Source: Shinisaurus crocodilurus | Taxonomy: Eukaryota > Chordata > Lepidosauria > Squamata > Shinisauridae | NCBI GenBank assembly: GCA_021292165.1 | Contig: CM037876.1 | Coordinates: forward strand, 283,562,521 to 283,626,520 | Direction: 5' to 3' | Length of the DNA: 64,000 bases | Part shown: piece by piece, positions 12,603 through 22,912 of the stretch | Position numbering within the stretch: the first letter of the stretch is position 1 | Layout: each line of letters opens with the position of its first letter | Made by a program: the position numbers and the translations under genes | Notes under the pieces: model-generated | Database searches by the model: none | What the model was told of the DNA's origin: nothing | Seen by the model: the letters and a program-made list of their open reading frames with translations, nothing else

Positions 12603-13263
12603 TAATATAAATTGGTAACAATAGAATTTGGTGTGGGTCTCAGCCCCACTCACTTTTGCCTGTAGCCCCACCCACCACTGGAATGCAGCCCCCAAGAGCT
12701 TTTCTAAAATGGAATTCAGTCCTTGGGCTGAAAAATGTTCATCAGTCCTCATGTAAGCTAGTGATGTTATGTATGATCATCTTTTAACCTTGAGGTTGTA
12801 AGGTCTATAAGAGGTTGCTCCTGAGGATTGTGGAAAATAATGGCTATTGCAGTATGCCCAGTAATATATTCCACTGGTACATCTACATTTGCACCCCTTC
12901 CTGGCACTCACTTTTGGGTAAAATTAAAGCCATAGGTTTTTCCCAAATGGGTGTCCTCAACCCTCCCACTAAATCAGTTCAATGAAGATCCATATAAAAA
13001 ACATTTTCAGTGGCTACCCTACAATTCTGGAATTTCCTTCTATTTAGTACTTGCCAAAATCCAACGCTGGATATGTTCTGGATTTTTTTTTAACCACCTG
13101 TGATTGCAGTTAAAAAGAAGGTACCGTACATGGGTGGTTTGTGATTGTAAAGTTTCTGAGATCTGTCTCCTTTTATGGCGGGGTGCACCACCTTTCCAGC
13201 TCCAAGGGTAGCATACGATGCTGACTCAGGCTGGAGGCTGCGCGCACACACATATATACAAGC

Positions 13264-13320
13264 ATGCATGAAACACATACACACACACACACACACACGC
13301 ATGCATGCACACACAAACAC
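13264..13320. repeat. (CA)n microsatellite
   Basis: A CA-rich run with interspersed GCATGC/GCATGA units. Confidence 0.9.
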
Positions 13321-13540
13321 AAGCTAACCTCATACAGCTCGCACTTTCCCTACTGCAAGCAGTAATGTGGAAAGAGCAATCTTTATCAGGATCACTGGAG
13401 GAAGGAGTGGAGAGCCTTTTCTCCACCACCACCACCACCCAATGATCCTCATACAGATCACTCTTTCCAGAGATGAAAGAACAATCTGCATGAGGATCTC
13501 TGCTTTTCAGGCGGGAATATGAGGTGGGTTAGGATTTTAA

Positions 13541-13670
13541 AATTTTATACTGTTTTAAGTGTATTTTATTTTATTCTGTTTTGTTTCATTTTATATCGTA
13601 CATCGCCCAGAGTAGCCGGGTTGCCGGCTAGATGGGCGATCTAGAAATAAATAGAATAAATAAATAGGCG
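13541..13670 (+). mobile_element. L2/CR1-group LINE 3' UTR fragment
   Basis: Plus-strand TTTTAAAATTTTATACTG is followed by ATCGCCCAGAGTAGCC and GATGGGCGATCTAGAAATAA with an (AAAT)n tail. It is the same 3' end, in the opposite orientation, as the LINE terminus at 58622-58760. Confidence 0.8.
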
Positions 13671-13778
13671 GTGTCAGGAGGGTCCGGGGGCTGCAATGAA
13701 GGCCTGGGGGGTGCTGCATGCAGCTGCGAGTTGTGCACCCCTGCTATAATTTTGACAGGTTCTTGCATTGTTGCTGTT

Positions 13779-13786
13779 GTGATGAC

Positions 13787-13832
<46 letters not shown>

Positions 13833-13833
13833 T
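13779..13833. repeat. (GAT)n microsatellite
   Basis: A nearly perfect GAT/ATG triplet run. It produces artefactual poly-Met and poly-Asp frames, not genes. Confidence 0.95.
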
Positions 13834-14309
13834 GTATTTTAACACATTATACCTTGGCTTGGAACAGGTTAGGGATAGAAATCTAAGTATATACATTGCA
13901 GCAAGTTATCAGGAGCACACAATCAGATGCTGGCCTCGGAAGCGAAGAGCCAGGTGTAAGCCAATCAAGGCAACCCTGTGCCCACGTTAGGCTTCTGCCT
14001 TACAAACCCAGCAGACTATTTCAAGGGTTTCTCTGGGTAACAGATCCTGACATCAGTAAGTGAAACAGGATCCCCATTTTTATTCCAACACTTCCTGCAT
14101 GACAACCTTATGCAAGTCACATTGCTTTCTCCAGAATTTCAGCTATTTCATCATAAATCAATGGCAGACAACGGTGGCTTATCTTCAGAAAAATGAATCT
14201 GAGGAGCAGGCACTAACAACAATAAGAATACTATGACTATTACTACTAATATAATTATACTAATAATTTTTTTAAGGAACCAAGCCAGAGTTTTCTGGAC
14301 AAGGAAGTA

Positions 14310-14560
14310 CAGTCATGCCTTGGATTGAGAGCATAATTCGTTCCGGAAATGTGCTTGTAATCCAAAACACTCTTATATCAAAACGAAATCCCCCCCAAAA
14401 AAATGTGTACAGAGATTTTTAATTTAAGCCGTACTACAGTACTTGTATTGCAAGACGTCGCTTGTATATCAAGTAAAAAAAAATTAAATAAATATTTAAA
14501 AATTTGCTTGTCTTGCAAAACGCTCTCAAACCAAGTTACTTGCAATCCAAGGTATTACTG
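14310..14560. mobile_element. Pogo/Tigger-like MITE with TA duplication
   Basis: It starts CAGTCATGCCTTGGATTG and ends with the complement of CAGTAATACCTTGGATTG, both ends flanked by TA (14308-14309 and 14561-14562). Internal words such as AATTCGTTCCGG, and a second arm with AAACGCTCTCAAACCAAG, support long imperfect inverted arms. TA duplications and CAG termini fit the Tc1/mariner pogo group. It has no coding capacity. Confidence 0.8.
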
Positions 14561-14688
14561 TATGCTGGAGTATGTTTCTGGACAAGGGACTATATTGCCA
14601 GATTGTGGAATTTCAGGGCAAGGTGTTCATGTAAAACTAGTAGAAGTGAGAGAGATGATGCATCACTGAAATGCACTACCTCTCCTAC

Positions 14689-14890
14689 TGGAAGAGGGTC
14701 AGCAGTAGAGCACATGCTTTGCATGCAAAGGGTCCCAGGTTCAATCCTCAGCATATCCAGGTAGGACTGAGAAAGACCCCTATCAGAAACCCTGGAGAGC
14801 TGCTGCTAGTCAGTATGGGCAGTATTGAGCCAGATGGACCAATGGTCTGACTAATGGTCCGTATGAGGCAGCTCCCTGAGTTTCTAATTT
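14689..14890 (+). mobile_element. tRNA-headed SINE (family II)
   Basis: A-box-like CAGCAGTAGAGCACATGC and B-box GGTTCAATCC are followed by the body GAGAGCTGCTGCTAGTCAG and AGATGGACCAATGGTCTGAC. It lies immediately beside a minus-strand CR1 end. Confidence 0.75.
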
Positions 14891-15320
14891 CATAAGAACA
14901 TAATCAGAGCCCTGCTGGATCAGACCAAGGGTCCATCTCGTCCAGCATTCTGTTCACACCATGGCCAACCAGCTGCCCACAGGAAACCCACAAGCAGGAC
15001 ATGAGGACAACAGCACCCTCCCGCCCAAGTTCCCCTACAACTGGTGTACATAGGCATACTGCCTCTGATACTGGAGGTAGCATATAGCCATCAGGACTAG
15101 TAGTCATTAATAGCCTTATCTTCTATTAATTTGTCCAATCCACTTTTAAAGGCATCCAGATTGGTGGCCATCACTACATCTCGTGGAAGGGAATTCCATA
15201 GTTTAACTATGTGCTGTGTGAAGAAGTTCCTTTTATCTGTCCTGACTCTCCCAACAATCAGCTTCATGGGATGACCCCAGGTTCTAGTATTATAAAAGAG
15301 GGAGAAAAATGTCCTCAAAG
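14891..15320 (-). mobile_element. CR1-like LINE 3' end
   Basis: On the minus strand the 3' portion reads GATGGACCCTTGGTCTGATC, and the element ends in TTATGTTCTTATG-type octamer repeats, as CR1 elements do. A diverged frame (15097-15318) encodes KRNFFTQHIVKLWNSLPRDV and GLDKLIEDK, the tail of the CR1 reverse transcriptase ORF. Copies are at 21320-21718, 21779-22078, 33328-33776 and 63676-63862. Confidence 0.75.
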
Positions 15321-15452
15321 CAGCTTTCTCATTTTTGCTTTACTACACTTTTTACCATCCCCTTCCTTAACAACAAACCAACAAACAAACCAAACACCTA
15401 TCCTTTTTTTCTCTTCCAAAACTTGAAAGATAGAAGAGATATTTGAAACAAC

Positions 15453-15551
15453 TCCTACAATGCAATCCTTTACATGCCTACTAAGAAGTAAGTCCCACTG
15501 AGTTTAATGGAACTTATTCCCAGGGAAGTTTGGCTATGACTGCAGCCTTAA
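15453..15551. mobile_element. Short CAATCCTATGCA-type MITE
   Basis: The pattern TGCAATCCTTTACATGC, then AGTAAGTCCCACTGAGTTTAATGGAACTTA, then TGACTGCAGCC recurs many times in the window (see 50822-50916 for a clear copy). Confidence 0.6.
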
Positions 15552-15973
15552 TGCAATACAAGTCAGAATTTGGTTGCTAACACGAAATAAAACACAAAAG
15601 ACTGCAAATGGTATTAGAAGAGGATCCGCTATTACAAGTGCTTATGCTATTCAAGACATAGCTCTATATGGGTCACACAATATATATTTTTTTAAAGTAC
15701 ACTTGCTTCACTACAGGGCCTCCTCTTTCACCCATGACATTGGTACAAATATTAATAGAGCCTGCAGGACATTACACTTTGCAAACCATTATTAGAAGGA
15801 TGTAAAAATATACTCATTTTATTTATCACACGTGTCACCTTTTCAGAATGGAGCTCACAACAACCCTGAGAGGTAGTTTAAGCCAAGAGGCTCTCTCAAG
15901 GCCATAAAGTGCTCTAAGTGAAGATTTGTGTCCAGATCTCCATGGTCAAAGCCCAGGACTCTTTCAACTATAC

Positions 15974-16836
15974 AACACTGGCCAGGTTTGCACGATCACC
16001 GGGAAAAAGAAGTCACAGCGGCTCCTCCCCCCCCCCCCACGGCTGCCGGTCGTGCCCTGCGCGATTGGTCCAATTGCCATCACGGTGTGTGGCTTGCTGT
16101 GCTCGCTGAACCCAGTGAGGTGCACAGTGGGGGTGGCTTCCAAACCACCCCAGAACCTATAGCTTGTTGTAGGGTTCTGGGGTGGTTTGGAAGCCAGCCC
16201 CTGTCGCGCACCTCACAACAAGCCACACATGACGACGATGATGATGATGATTTCTATACTGCCCCATAGGCAAAGCTTGCTGGGCAGTTTACAACAATTC
16301 ATAAAAACAATTAATACACATTATAAAATACAGATAACAATAAAATCATACAATTTCATTACAAAGTTTAAAAACTAAATTTAAAAACCGAATTTAAAAT
16401 GGCAAATAACTGAACAAGTTAATAAACTAAGCTTGCAGCTGACATAACGCCCACTCCCCACCCACACACATGTGCCATTTTGAGCTGTTAAAATGCCTTC
16501 GCATAGAGGGCAATCTTAACCTGGCGCCAAAAAGATAGCAGAGTTGGCACCCGGCGGGCCTCAGTGGGGAGCTGATTCCAAAACAGGGGGGCACCACTGA
16601 GAAGACCCTCCTCCTTGTCGCCACCAACTGAGCCTCCCTCGGAGGTGGCAGTCGGAGGAGGGCCCCAGATGTTGAGCGCAGTGTCCACGTAGATTGCGGC
16701 TGGGAGAGGCCTTCCATCTAGTATTGCAGTCCCAAGCAGTGCATTAGGCAAATCGCGCAGCGCGCAACCAGCACACATGGGGGCAGGGCAAAGAAACCAC
16801 TGTGGCTTCTTTTCCCTGGTGATCGTGCAATCCTGG
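15974..16836. mobile_element. Composite palindromic element with internal LINE fragment
   Basis: The outer arms are CACTGGCCAGGTTTGCACGA at about 15975 and its near complement ending at about 16836 (CAGTGGCCAGGATTGCACGA when reversed). Each continues with an ATCACC..GGGAAAAGAAG.CACAG phrase. A second inverted repeat lies inside (16084-16230), with arms containing GGCTTCCAAACCACCCCAGA. A minus-strand LINE 3' end occupies about 16231-16735. It looks like a non-autonomous DNA element broken by a LINE insertion. No clear flanking duplication was found. Confidence 0.6.
16231..16735 (-). mobile_element. L2/CR1-group LINE 3' end inside a palindromic element
   Basis: The minus-strand 3' UTR ends in an ATC-type tail (GATGATGATGATG on the plus strand at about 16235-16250). 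Upstream on the minus strand, frames near 16490-16720 give pieces such as GAPLFWNQLPTEARRVPTL, matching the C-terminal LWNSLP motif of the LINE at 58.8 kb. Frameshifts separate the pieces. Confidence 0.75.
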
Positions 16837-16873
16837 CCACTGTGTTTCTCAATTTTTGATATAGCTTGTAGTA

Positions 16874-17227
16874 CAGGCATACCTCGCTTTATTGTGCTTC
16901 GCCGATATTGCGGTTTCTACAAATTGAAGTCAGGAGCCATCAACATCGAGGCAAGACCCTCCACCAGCAAAAAGATTACGACTCACTGAAGGCTCAGGTG
17001 ATGGTCAGCATTTTTTTTTAGCAAAAAAGTATTTTTTAATTAAGGTATGTACTTTTTTTAAAAAAAAAAAGACATAATGCTATTGCACAATAGACTACAG
17101 TATGGTGTAAACATAACTTTCATATGCACTGGGAAACCAAAAAAATTCGTGTGACTCGTTTTATTGCGATATTCGCTTTATTGCAGTGGTCTGGAACTGA
17201 ACCCACAATATCTCTGAGGTATGCCTG
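16874..17227 (+). mobile_element. Tigger1-like deletion derivative (pogo group)
   Basis: A 354-bp element starts CAGGCATACCTCGCTTTATT and ends CTCTGAGGTATGCCTG, with TA on both sides (16872-16873 and 17228-17229). The 5' terminal ~55 bp is joined to a ~295-bp 3' end that still encodes GAINIEARPSTSKKITTH and a stop, at about 16933-16989. From memory this is the C-terminus of the mammalian Tigger1 transposase. The 3' UTR phrases ATAGACTACAGTATGGTGTA, TATGCACTGGGAAACCA and TTCGTGTGACTCG also match my recollection of Tigger1. It is non-autonomous. An alternative is a reptile pogo lineage that happens to be close. Confidence 0.85.
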
Positions 17228-17818
17228 TATATATTAAAAAGCAAAATAATATATTTAAGCTAGTAAAGACCCCAGGTCAATTCAGGCATTAATTCACCAG
17301 GTAGTCTTAAACAAAGCACTATTCATTCAGCATGCACACATACACACACCAATCTATAATATGAGAATAATACTTACCTACCTAAAGGGTCATTGTAAAG
17401 ATTACAACAGTGCACATAGTCAAGAGTACTTAGCACTGTTAATGTGAAACATGCTACACAGAATGCTGTTATTTCCCTCCCCCCCCCCGATAGCCTAAAA
17501 ATAATTGCAACCTTTAAAAAAAAAAGCCACACACACAGCCAGAAATTAGTCTTCTGTACAGATCTAACATTTCTTGGTGTCTTAACAGTGGAATTCTCTG
17601 CCACATGATGCAGATTCATTGTTCTTAAAATGTAACACCCTCCACGCTTAGCCCAATTTAAAAAAAAATTAAAAATCTAGTTTAAAACAAACAAACAAAC
17701 AAAAACCTTACCACTTTCTCCTTCCAAAGCCAACTTTTCCAAGCTGAATAGAAGAAATTAGGCATGGCTTCAGCACACAGCATCCTCAGACATATACTGG
17801 GACCCCAGCAGGGCTCAC
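17228..17818. other. FOXN3 intron, no gene seen
   Basis: AT-rich intronic sequence with short C and A homopolymers and an (AAAC)n run near 17687-17702. Confidence 0.45.
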
Positions 17819-18000
17819 CACCACTGTTACTGGGCCTGCTAAGCAGGTTTAAGTCTGGTCAGTGCACACATGAGAGACTAGCTGGGAACCCCCATGTATG
17901 CCACCTTGAAAAAAAAGCTGACATAAAATGTATGGGCAGCGCAATCCTGCGGCTGCTAGACAGTAGTCTAGACGGCCATAGGAATCAACTCTGACCATGG
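17819..18000 (+). mobile_element. Diverged 5S-derived SINE
   Basis: GGCCTGCTAAGCAGGTTTAA, then TCTGGTCAGT and GAGAGACTAGCTGGGAACC, weakly follow the 5S rRNA A-box to C-box order. It ends CCCATGTATGCCACCTTGAA, a tail differing from the CR1-type tail of the other 5S SINEs here. It is older than those copies. Confidence 0.5.
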
Positions 18001-19912
18001 AAACTTGCTCCGATGTGGGAGCTGGGACTCCGTGCTTGGAGCACGCTCCCCACCTCACAGCCAGCACTTGAAAGAACCGTGTGGGGCTGCATCTCCGAGG
18101 TCACAAACGCAACCTCAGAGAAGGGGTTTAGTGGGCGCTCTGGGAGGGAGGGGCGGGGACTGGCACCACCACAATATGAGGTATCCTGGCAGCGCCTCAG
18201 CCTCCTTCTCTTCTCTCCCACTCCGAATCGCCACAGTTAGACAGTCGAAATCGGCCATCCAGCCAAGTTGCAGGGCAGGAGGCGCACAGAGGTGACCTTC
18301 ACCTCCACGCTCGTCCTGCGCGGCGTAGGATACATCTCATCCTCTGAGAATGGAGGGTAACAGGCATCCCCATAGCACTGTACCCTTCTTGCATCGATTC
18401 AGTGCAAATGAACATGTTGTATGTGAACAGATATCAAACTGGCTCCTAAAGGAGTCCATTACTAACACACTGGATTTGCCCAAATTATATGAAATTATAT
18501 TTCTCTTCCTTTTAAATTCTTTGCCATTGCTGCAATTTTAATTCATATATTTCTCCATCCTATGTTAACATTTTCTATCTTTATTATGGTACTATGTAGA
18601 ACTATCATACACAAATTTGAAACAGAACCTACAACACAACCCTTTTAAGTTTTCCCTTTCGCCAAGAAAGCTGGGGGTGGGCGGGGAGGGCGTTTCCCAT
18701 GTAATTCACTCACTGGTGGCAGCAGAAAGAGAGCAGGAAGGTAGGCTTTCTTTTCCTGAGTGGTTTCTTAGGGCGGGGGGGGGGGGACTGGGCTGTATCC
18801 ATTGCAACACTCACACAAGAATGCTTGCGCAAGGAGAATTCCACACTCTATTTCCCCTCCACAGCCCCATGAGCGTTCCAAAAAGCTTCTCATAAGGGTC
18901 AAAGGACCATCAGGAAAGGCCTGGGATATAGAGCAGGGGGTTGGGGAGGCTGCAGTGTGTGCGTGTGTGTGTGTGGGGGGATTTCTCCTTGCATGAGTCC
19001 TTGTGCAAGTGGCACACTGGATACAACCCAGGGAGAGTCTACATCATTATGCGACTCTGAGCTAAGGTTTGTTTGTTTGACATAGTAACTTTCCCTTATG
19101 TAGTGTGTGCTGAGAATAGTTCATCCGAATTTTAAATGATATAAAATAGCCAGGCCACTGGGCTATTTAACTGCCTTCTGTGTTTTCCGAGGCATATTTG
19201 GTGCAAACTCCCATCAGCAACATCCAGCAAATTTTCACAACGTGCAGTGGGAAAACATTAGGCAGAAGCAAAATGTCACATGGTCCACATCAAGTGGCCA
19301 AGCCCTGTCAACAAAGAAATTTCTCACTCTTCTACATGCCAACACCAAGTCAAAGCTCCTGCGCAATCCTGTAGGAGTGTATCACAGCCCACACGTTTGC
19401 GGTGGAGTCATCTCTGTTTTGGAGCAAGTCTGTGGGAAACAGATCATTTGATCAAGCTTCCTCATCCCTGTATGGCTCCTGGTGCCATAGTAATGATACT
19501 CTTCCTCCATATAAGTGCACCCTCTTTTCAAATGCCCCTACATTTCACCACGTATGGGATAATGTAGGGTGGTAGCAAAATACTACATAAATAGATGTAA
19601 AGATGGGGGAAGGAGAGAATAGACTGATGTACCGGTAAGCCTTCTGCACCTCTCTCCTTGTTGAAGGCTATTTAGGACTGATGGAAGAAAGTTTTTAAAA
19701 ACTGGATTACTGGAACCTGGCAAATGAGGAACATCCGAACGACTATGACCTAGTTCACACGCTATTTTGAGGCCTACACCAGGAACACTAGCTCGGACAT
19801 ACTTGCATGCTTTTATTCCCCACGGACTTCGACACAGCATAAAAGCTTCTAGCTTATTTCAAAACTGAAGCCAAGTTCCATATTGTGTTACGTGGCCGGA
19901 TCTATTACAGAG
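18001..19912. other. FOXN3 intron with GC-richer patch, no gene seen
   Basis: 18000-18350 is GC-richer than its surroundings, with CpGs and no clear exon. A (GT)n tract lies at about 18954-18978. Near 18670-18900 and again near 29440-29600 there are stretches reading like diverged intergenic repeats (CTTGCGCAAGGAG and related words). No domain-bearing frame was recognised. Confidence 0.4.
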
Positions 19913-20134
19913 AGCCAGTGTGGTGTTGTGATTAGAGTGGTCAACTAGACCTGGGGAGATCCAGGTTCAAATCCCCACTCAAGCAGGGAGCTGACTGGGT
20001 GACCTTGGGCCAGTCACTGTCTCTATGCCTAACCTCCCTCACAGGGTTGTTGTGAGGATAAAATGGGGGGGGGAGAGAGAACCATGTACCCTGCCTTGCT
20101 CTCCTTGGAGGAATGGTAGGGTATAAATGTAATA
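19913..20134 (+). mobile_element. tRNA-headed SINE (family I)
   Basis: AGCCAGTGTGGTGTTGTGAT, then TAGAGTGGTCAAC and B-box-like GGTTCAAATCCCCACTC, with the body GGGCCAGTCACTGTC and AGGGTTGTTGTGAGGATAAA, ending GGGTATAAATGTAATA. Confidence 0.85.
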
Positions 20135-20557
20135 CATGGCTGAAAAAAACACTTTGGGGTTTCTTCCATGCAGGCTGCAACAGGCTCACTCTATGATAAA
20201 GCCTAAAAATTAAGAACTCAGCTGTAGTTTGAAGGAAGGCACACCGCTGAAGCATCAGTAGCTCGAGGCAAAATTGCTGTGGCAGCCAGGAGCAAGGTTT
20301 CTGAGCAGAAAGGCTGAACAGCAGGCCTGCTTTGTCTGAAAAGGTACTTTTAGCTTCTAGCTTTAGACCTTTAGATTGAAAACTGGCACCTAGGGCTTCT
20401 ATCCTGGGTGAACAAAGTGAGCACTAATGAGCAGCAGTGTCATGCCTCTCTATGCTCTAGCAAAAGGGGGGAAGTAACCAAAGTCCCCACAGCCAAATCA
20501 TGCCCCTAGAAGTGTGCCAGCTTTCCCCACCCTCCCCAGAGGAAAAAGATGCATTAA

Positions 20558-20667
20558 AGGCACAATCCTATGCGAGCTTAGACGGGGGGGGGGGGAGGCC
20601 TACAACTCCCAGCATGCTGGGAGTTGTAGGCCTTTTTTTCTGTCCAAACTTGCATAGGATTGTGCCC
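20558..20667. mobile_element. Near-perfect hairpin MITE (TAA/TGA-flanked)
   Basis: The arms run AGGCACAATCCTATGC to GCATAGGATTGTGCCC. Inside are CCTACAACTCCCAGCATG and its complement meeting at the centre. The flanks are TAA and TGA. See the hairpin family at 39072, 39503, 41503, 46376, 48575 and 62612. Confidence 0.8.
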
Positions 20668-20921
20668 TGAGAGATTGTGGTGGCTAGGGCATTGGGAAAT
20701 GCTGGCAGGGCATATTAGGGAGAATAGACTCTCCATCCCCTCCTCAAAGCGACTTGCCTCTAAAAATAAGTAATGGCCAGTTAGGGCTACAGTAGAACAG
20801 CAACTACAGGTGAAAACATTTCTAACAGAGGACAGTGGGGATGGATTTTACCATTACACACCTATACGGATGTATTGCGACACCAGATACTTTGATAGAC
20901 TGATGGTTCCTCCCTACAGGC

Positions 20922-21050
20922 CAGTCTTCACCAACTTGGTGCCCTGCGGATGTGTTGGACTTCAACTCCCATCATTTCCAGCCAGCCCTGGCCATTGCAG
21001 GGCGTTGCAGTCCAATACATCTGGAAGGCACCAGTTGGAATAGGCCACTG
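20922..21050. mobile_element. hAT-type foldback MITE
   Basis: CAGTCTTCACCAACTTGGTG at the left end, and GGCACCAGTTGGAATAGGCC near the right end. The inner arms are TTGGACTTCAACTCCCATCA and a diverged complement. Confidence 0.65.
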
Positions 21051-21340
21051 TAGGCCACGACTGCAGCTCAGTGGCAGAGGATGTGGCTTATGCTGGCTCA
21101 GCTTGTCTGAGTGTGGAAAGCTAAGCAGGGTCAGGCCTGGTTATTACTTGGATGGGAGACCCCTCCTCTAGTTTCCTGCATTGAGCAGGGGGTTGGACTC
21201 GATAGCCTTGTAGGCTCCTTCCAACTCTATCATCTATGAAATCTATGAAAATCTATGGATCCCAGGTTCAATATCTGACATTTCCAGTTCAAAGGAGCAG
21301 GGAGCAGGTGATGGGAAATCCTTCCATGGAGGAGAAGGCT
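21051..21340 (+). mobile_element. tRNA SINE (family II) split by a 5S SINE
   Basis: The A-box part CTGCAGCTCAGTGGCAGAGG lies at about 21060-21080. The B-box part CCCAGGTTCAATATCTGACA resumes at about 21262. The gap is exactly filled by the 5S-derived SINE at 21084-21256, so the 5S SINE inserted into the older tRNA SINE. Confidence 0.75.
21084..21256 (+). mobile_element. 5S rRNA-derived SINE with CR1-like tail
   Basis: AAGCTAAGCAGGGTCAGGCC, TTACTTGGATGGGAGACC, then GGGGGTTGGACTCGATAGCC and a run of ATCTATGAAA units at the end. It is nested in a tRNA SINE. Confidence 0.85.
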
Positions 21341-21718
21341 ATCAAAGGCTACTAGTTGTGATGACTATATGCTGCCTCCAGTATCAGAGGCAGTATGCCT
21401 TTTCCCCAGCAACTTGGATGGGAGGGTGCTGTTTATTTATTTATTTATTTTTATTGCACTTATACCCTGCTCTTCAGCCAGAAAAGGCTCTCAGAGTGGC
21501 TTACAAAGATTAATAATAAGACAGTCCCTGCCCTCAGGCTCACAATCTAAAAGACATGACACAAAAGGAAAAGGGATTGGGAGAGAGGAGGAAGCTGTTG
21601 CACTCATGTTCTGCTTGTGGGTTTCCCATGAACAGCTGGATGGCCACTGTGTGAACAGAATGCTGTACTAGATGGACCCTTGGTCTGATCCAGCATGGCT
21701 CTTATGTTCTTATGATAG
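21320..21718 (+). mobile_element. CR1-like 3' end interrupted by L2 fragment
   Basis: The CR1 phrases GGCTACTAGTTGTGATGACT and CTCCAGTATCAGAGGCAGTA are followed by an interruption at about 21430-21590. The element then resumes with TGTTGCACTCATGTTCTGCT and GATGGACCCTTGGTCTGATC, ending TCTTATGTTCTTATG. Confidence 0.75.
21430..21590 (-). mobile_element. L2-type LINE 3' end nested in CR1
   Basis: The plus strand shows an (ATTT)n tail, then ATTGCACTTATACCCTGC, and GGGACTGTC...GATTGTGAGCC in complement. It is the same 3' end as at 241-391. Confidence 0.75.
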
Positions 21719-21772
21719 ATAGATAGATAGATAGATAGACAGACACACACAAACACACACACATATATACAC
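21711..21772. repeat. (GATA)n/(CA)n microsatellite
   Basis: A GATA run, then GACA, CACA and ATAT units between two CR1 ends. It probably arose from the CR1 3' tail. Confidence 0.85.
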
Positions 21773-21778
21773 TATGGA

Positions 21779-22078
21779 ATTCATACAACTACAAGATGTA
21801 GTGATGGCCACCAATTTGGATGGCTTTAAAAGAGGATTGGACAAATTCATGGAGGATAAGGTTATCAATGGCTACTAGTCCTGATGGCTATATGCTACCT
21901 CCAGTATCAGAGGCATTATGCCTATGTACACCAGTTGCTGGGAAACATGGTGCTGTTGCACTCATGTCCTGCTTGTGGGTTTTGCATGGACAGCTGGATG
22001 GCCACTGTCTGAACAGAATGCTGGACTAGATGGACCCTTGGTCTGATCCAGCAGGGCTCTGATTATGTTCTTATGTTC
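21779..22078 (+). mobile_element. CR1-like LINE 3' end
   Basis: GATGGCCACCAATTTGGATG, then AGAGGATTGGACAAATTCAT, GGCTACTAGTCCTGATGGC, and the end GGTCTGATCCAGCAGGGCTC with TTATGTTCTTATGTTC. Confidence 0.8.
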
Positions 22079-22127
22079 TCTGCCTGAGACTGTGGAGAGC
22101 CATTGCTGCCAGCCAGAGGAAACAATA

Positions 22128-22362
22128 CAGGCAGTCCCCGGGTTATGAACATCCCGACTTACAGACAACTCATACTTAAGAACAGACCACCATATATGTA
22201 AAAATCTGAGTTAAATACAATGGTTCATACTTATGAACGCACACACTATACTCTGCGACACTGAAAACATTGTACGGCTTCTGTTCCGACTTACAGTACA
22301 TAAACATTCGACTTAAAGACAGACTTACGAATGGATCTCGTTCGTAACCTGGGGACTGCCTG
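22128..22362. mobile_element. Pogo/Tigger-like MITE, TA-flanked
   Basis: A 235-bp element runs from CAGGCAGTCCCCGGGTTATG to CGTAACCTGGGGACTGCCTG, flanked by TA at 22126-22127 and 22363-22364. Long inverted arms carry GACTTACAGACAACTCATAC and related words. A second copy at 30325-30745 is split by a SINE. Confidence 0.85.
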
Positions 22363-22680
22363 TACTGGGGTAGATGGAGAAATAGTTTAACTTGGTATAA
22401 GGGGGCTTCCTATAGTCCTATGAATAAACTCAAGTGGAAACAGCACTACTGCTAGCACAGGCTACAGATACAACTATAGTTCTCTTCCTCCTCTAGATAC
22501 CATAAATCAAAGAAAAAGCAGACACCCTTGAACATACGGTACCTGTATTTAAAGAAAGCAAAGAGCACAGCCCACTAGCTTTCTACTGATGAAACTGTGC
22601 TTGCCCATTCTGTATCTACCTCCCACCGCAAGAGCTGAAGCCACATGGTTCATAACAATACCTCCAAAAGAAAAAGCAAC

Positions 22681-22912
22681 ACCAGTGTGGCGTAGTGGTT
22701 AGAGTGTTGGACTTGGGAGATTTGAGTTCTAGTCCCCACTCAGCCATGAAGCTCACTGGGTGACTTTGGGCCAGTCATTGACTCTCAGCCTAACCTACCT
22801 CACAGGATTGTTGCAAGGATAAAATTGAGAGGTGGTGGTGAATTATGTAAGCCACCTTGGGTTCCTTGCAGGAAAAAAGGCAGGATATAAATATAATAAA
22901 CAAACAAACACA
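22681..22912 (+). mobile_element. tRNA-headed SINE (family I)
   Basis: ACCAGTGTGGCGTAGTGGTT, AGAGTGTTGGACT, GAGTTCTAGTCCCCACTCAG, and the 3' end GGCAGGATATAAATATAATA followed by (AAAC)n. Confidence 0.85.

Noticed and set aside
13671..13990. Poly-Met and poly-Asp frames
   Set aside because: Created by a (GAT)n microsatellite.
21084..21256. Possible genuine 5S rRNA gene
   Set aside because: Only the internal-promoter half of 5S is present, followed by a CR1-like tail; it is a SINE.
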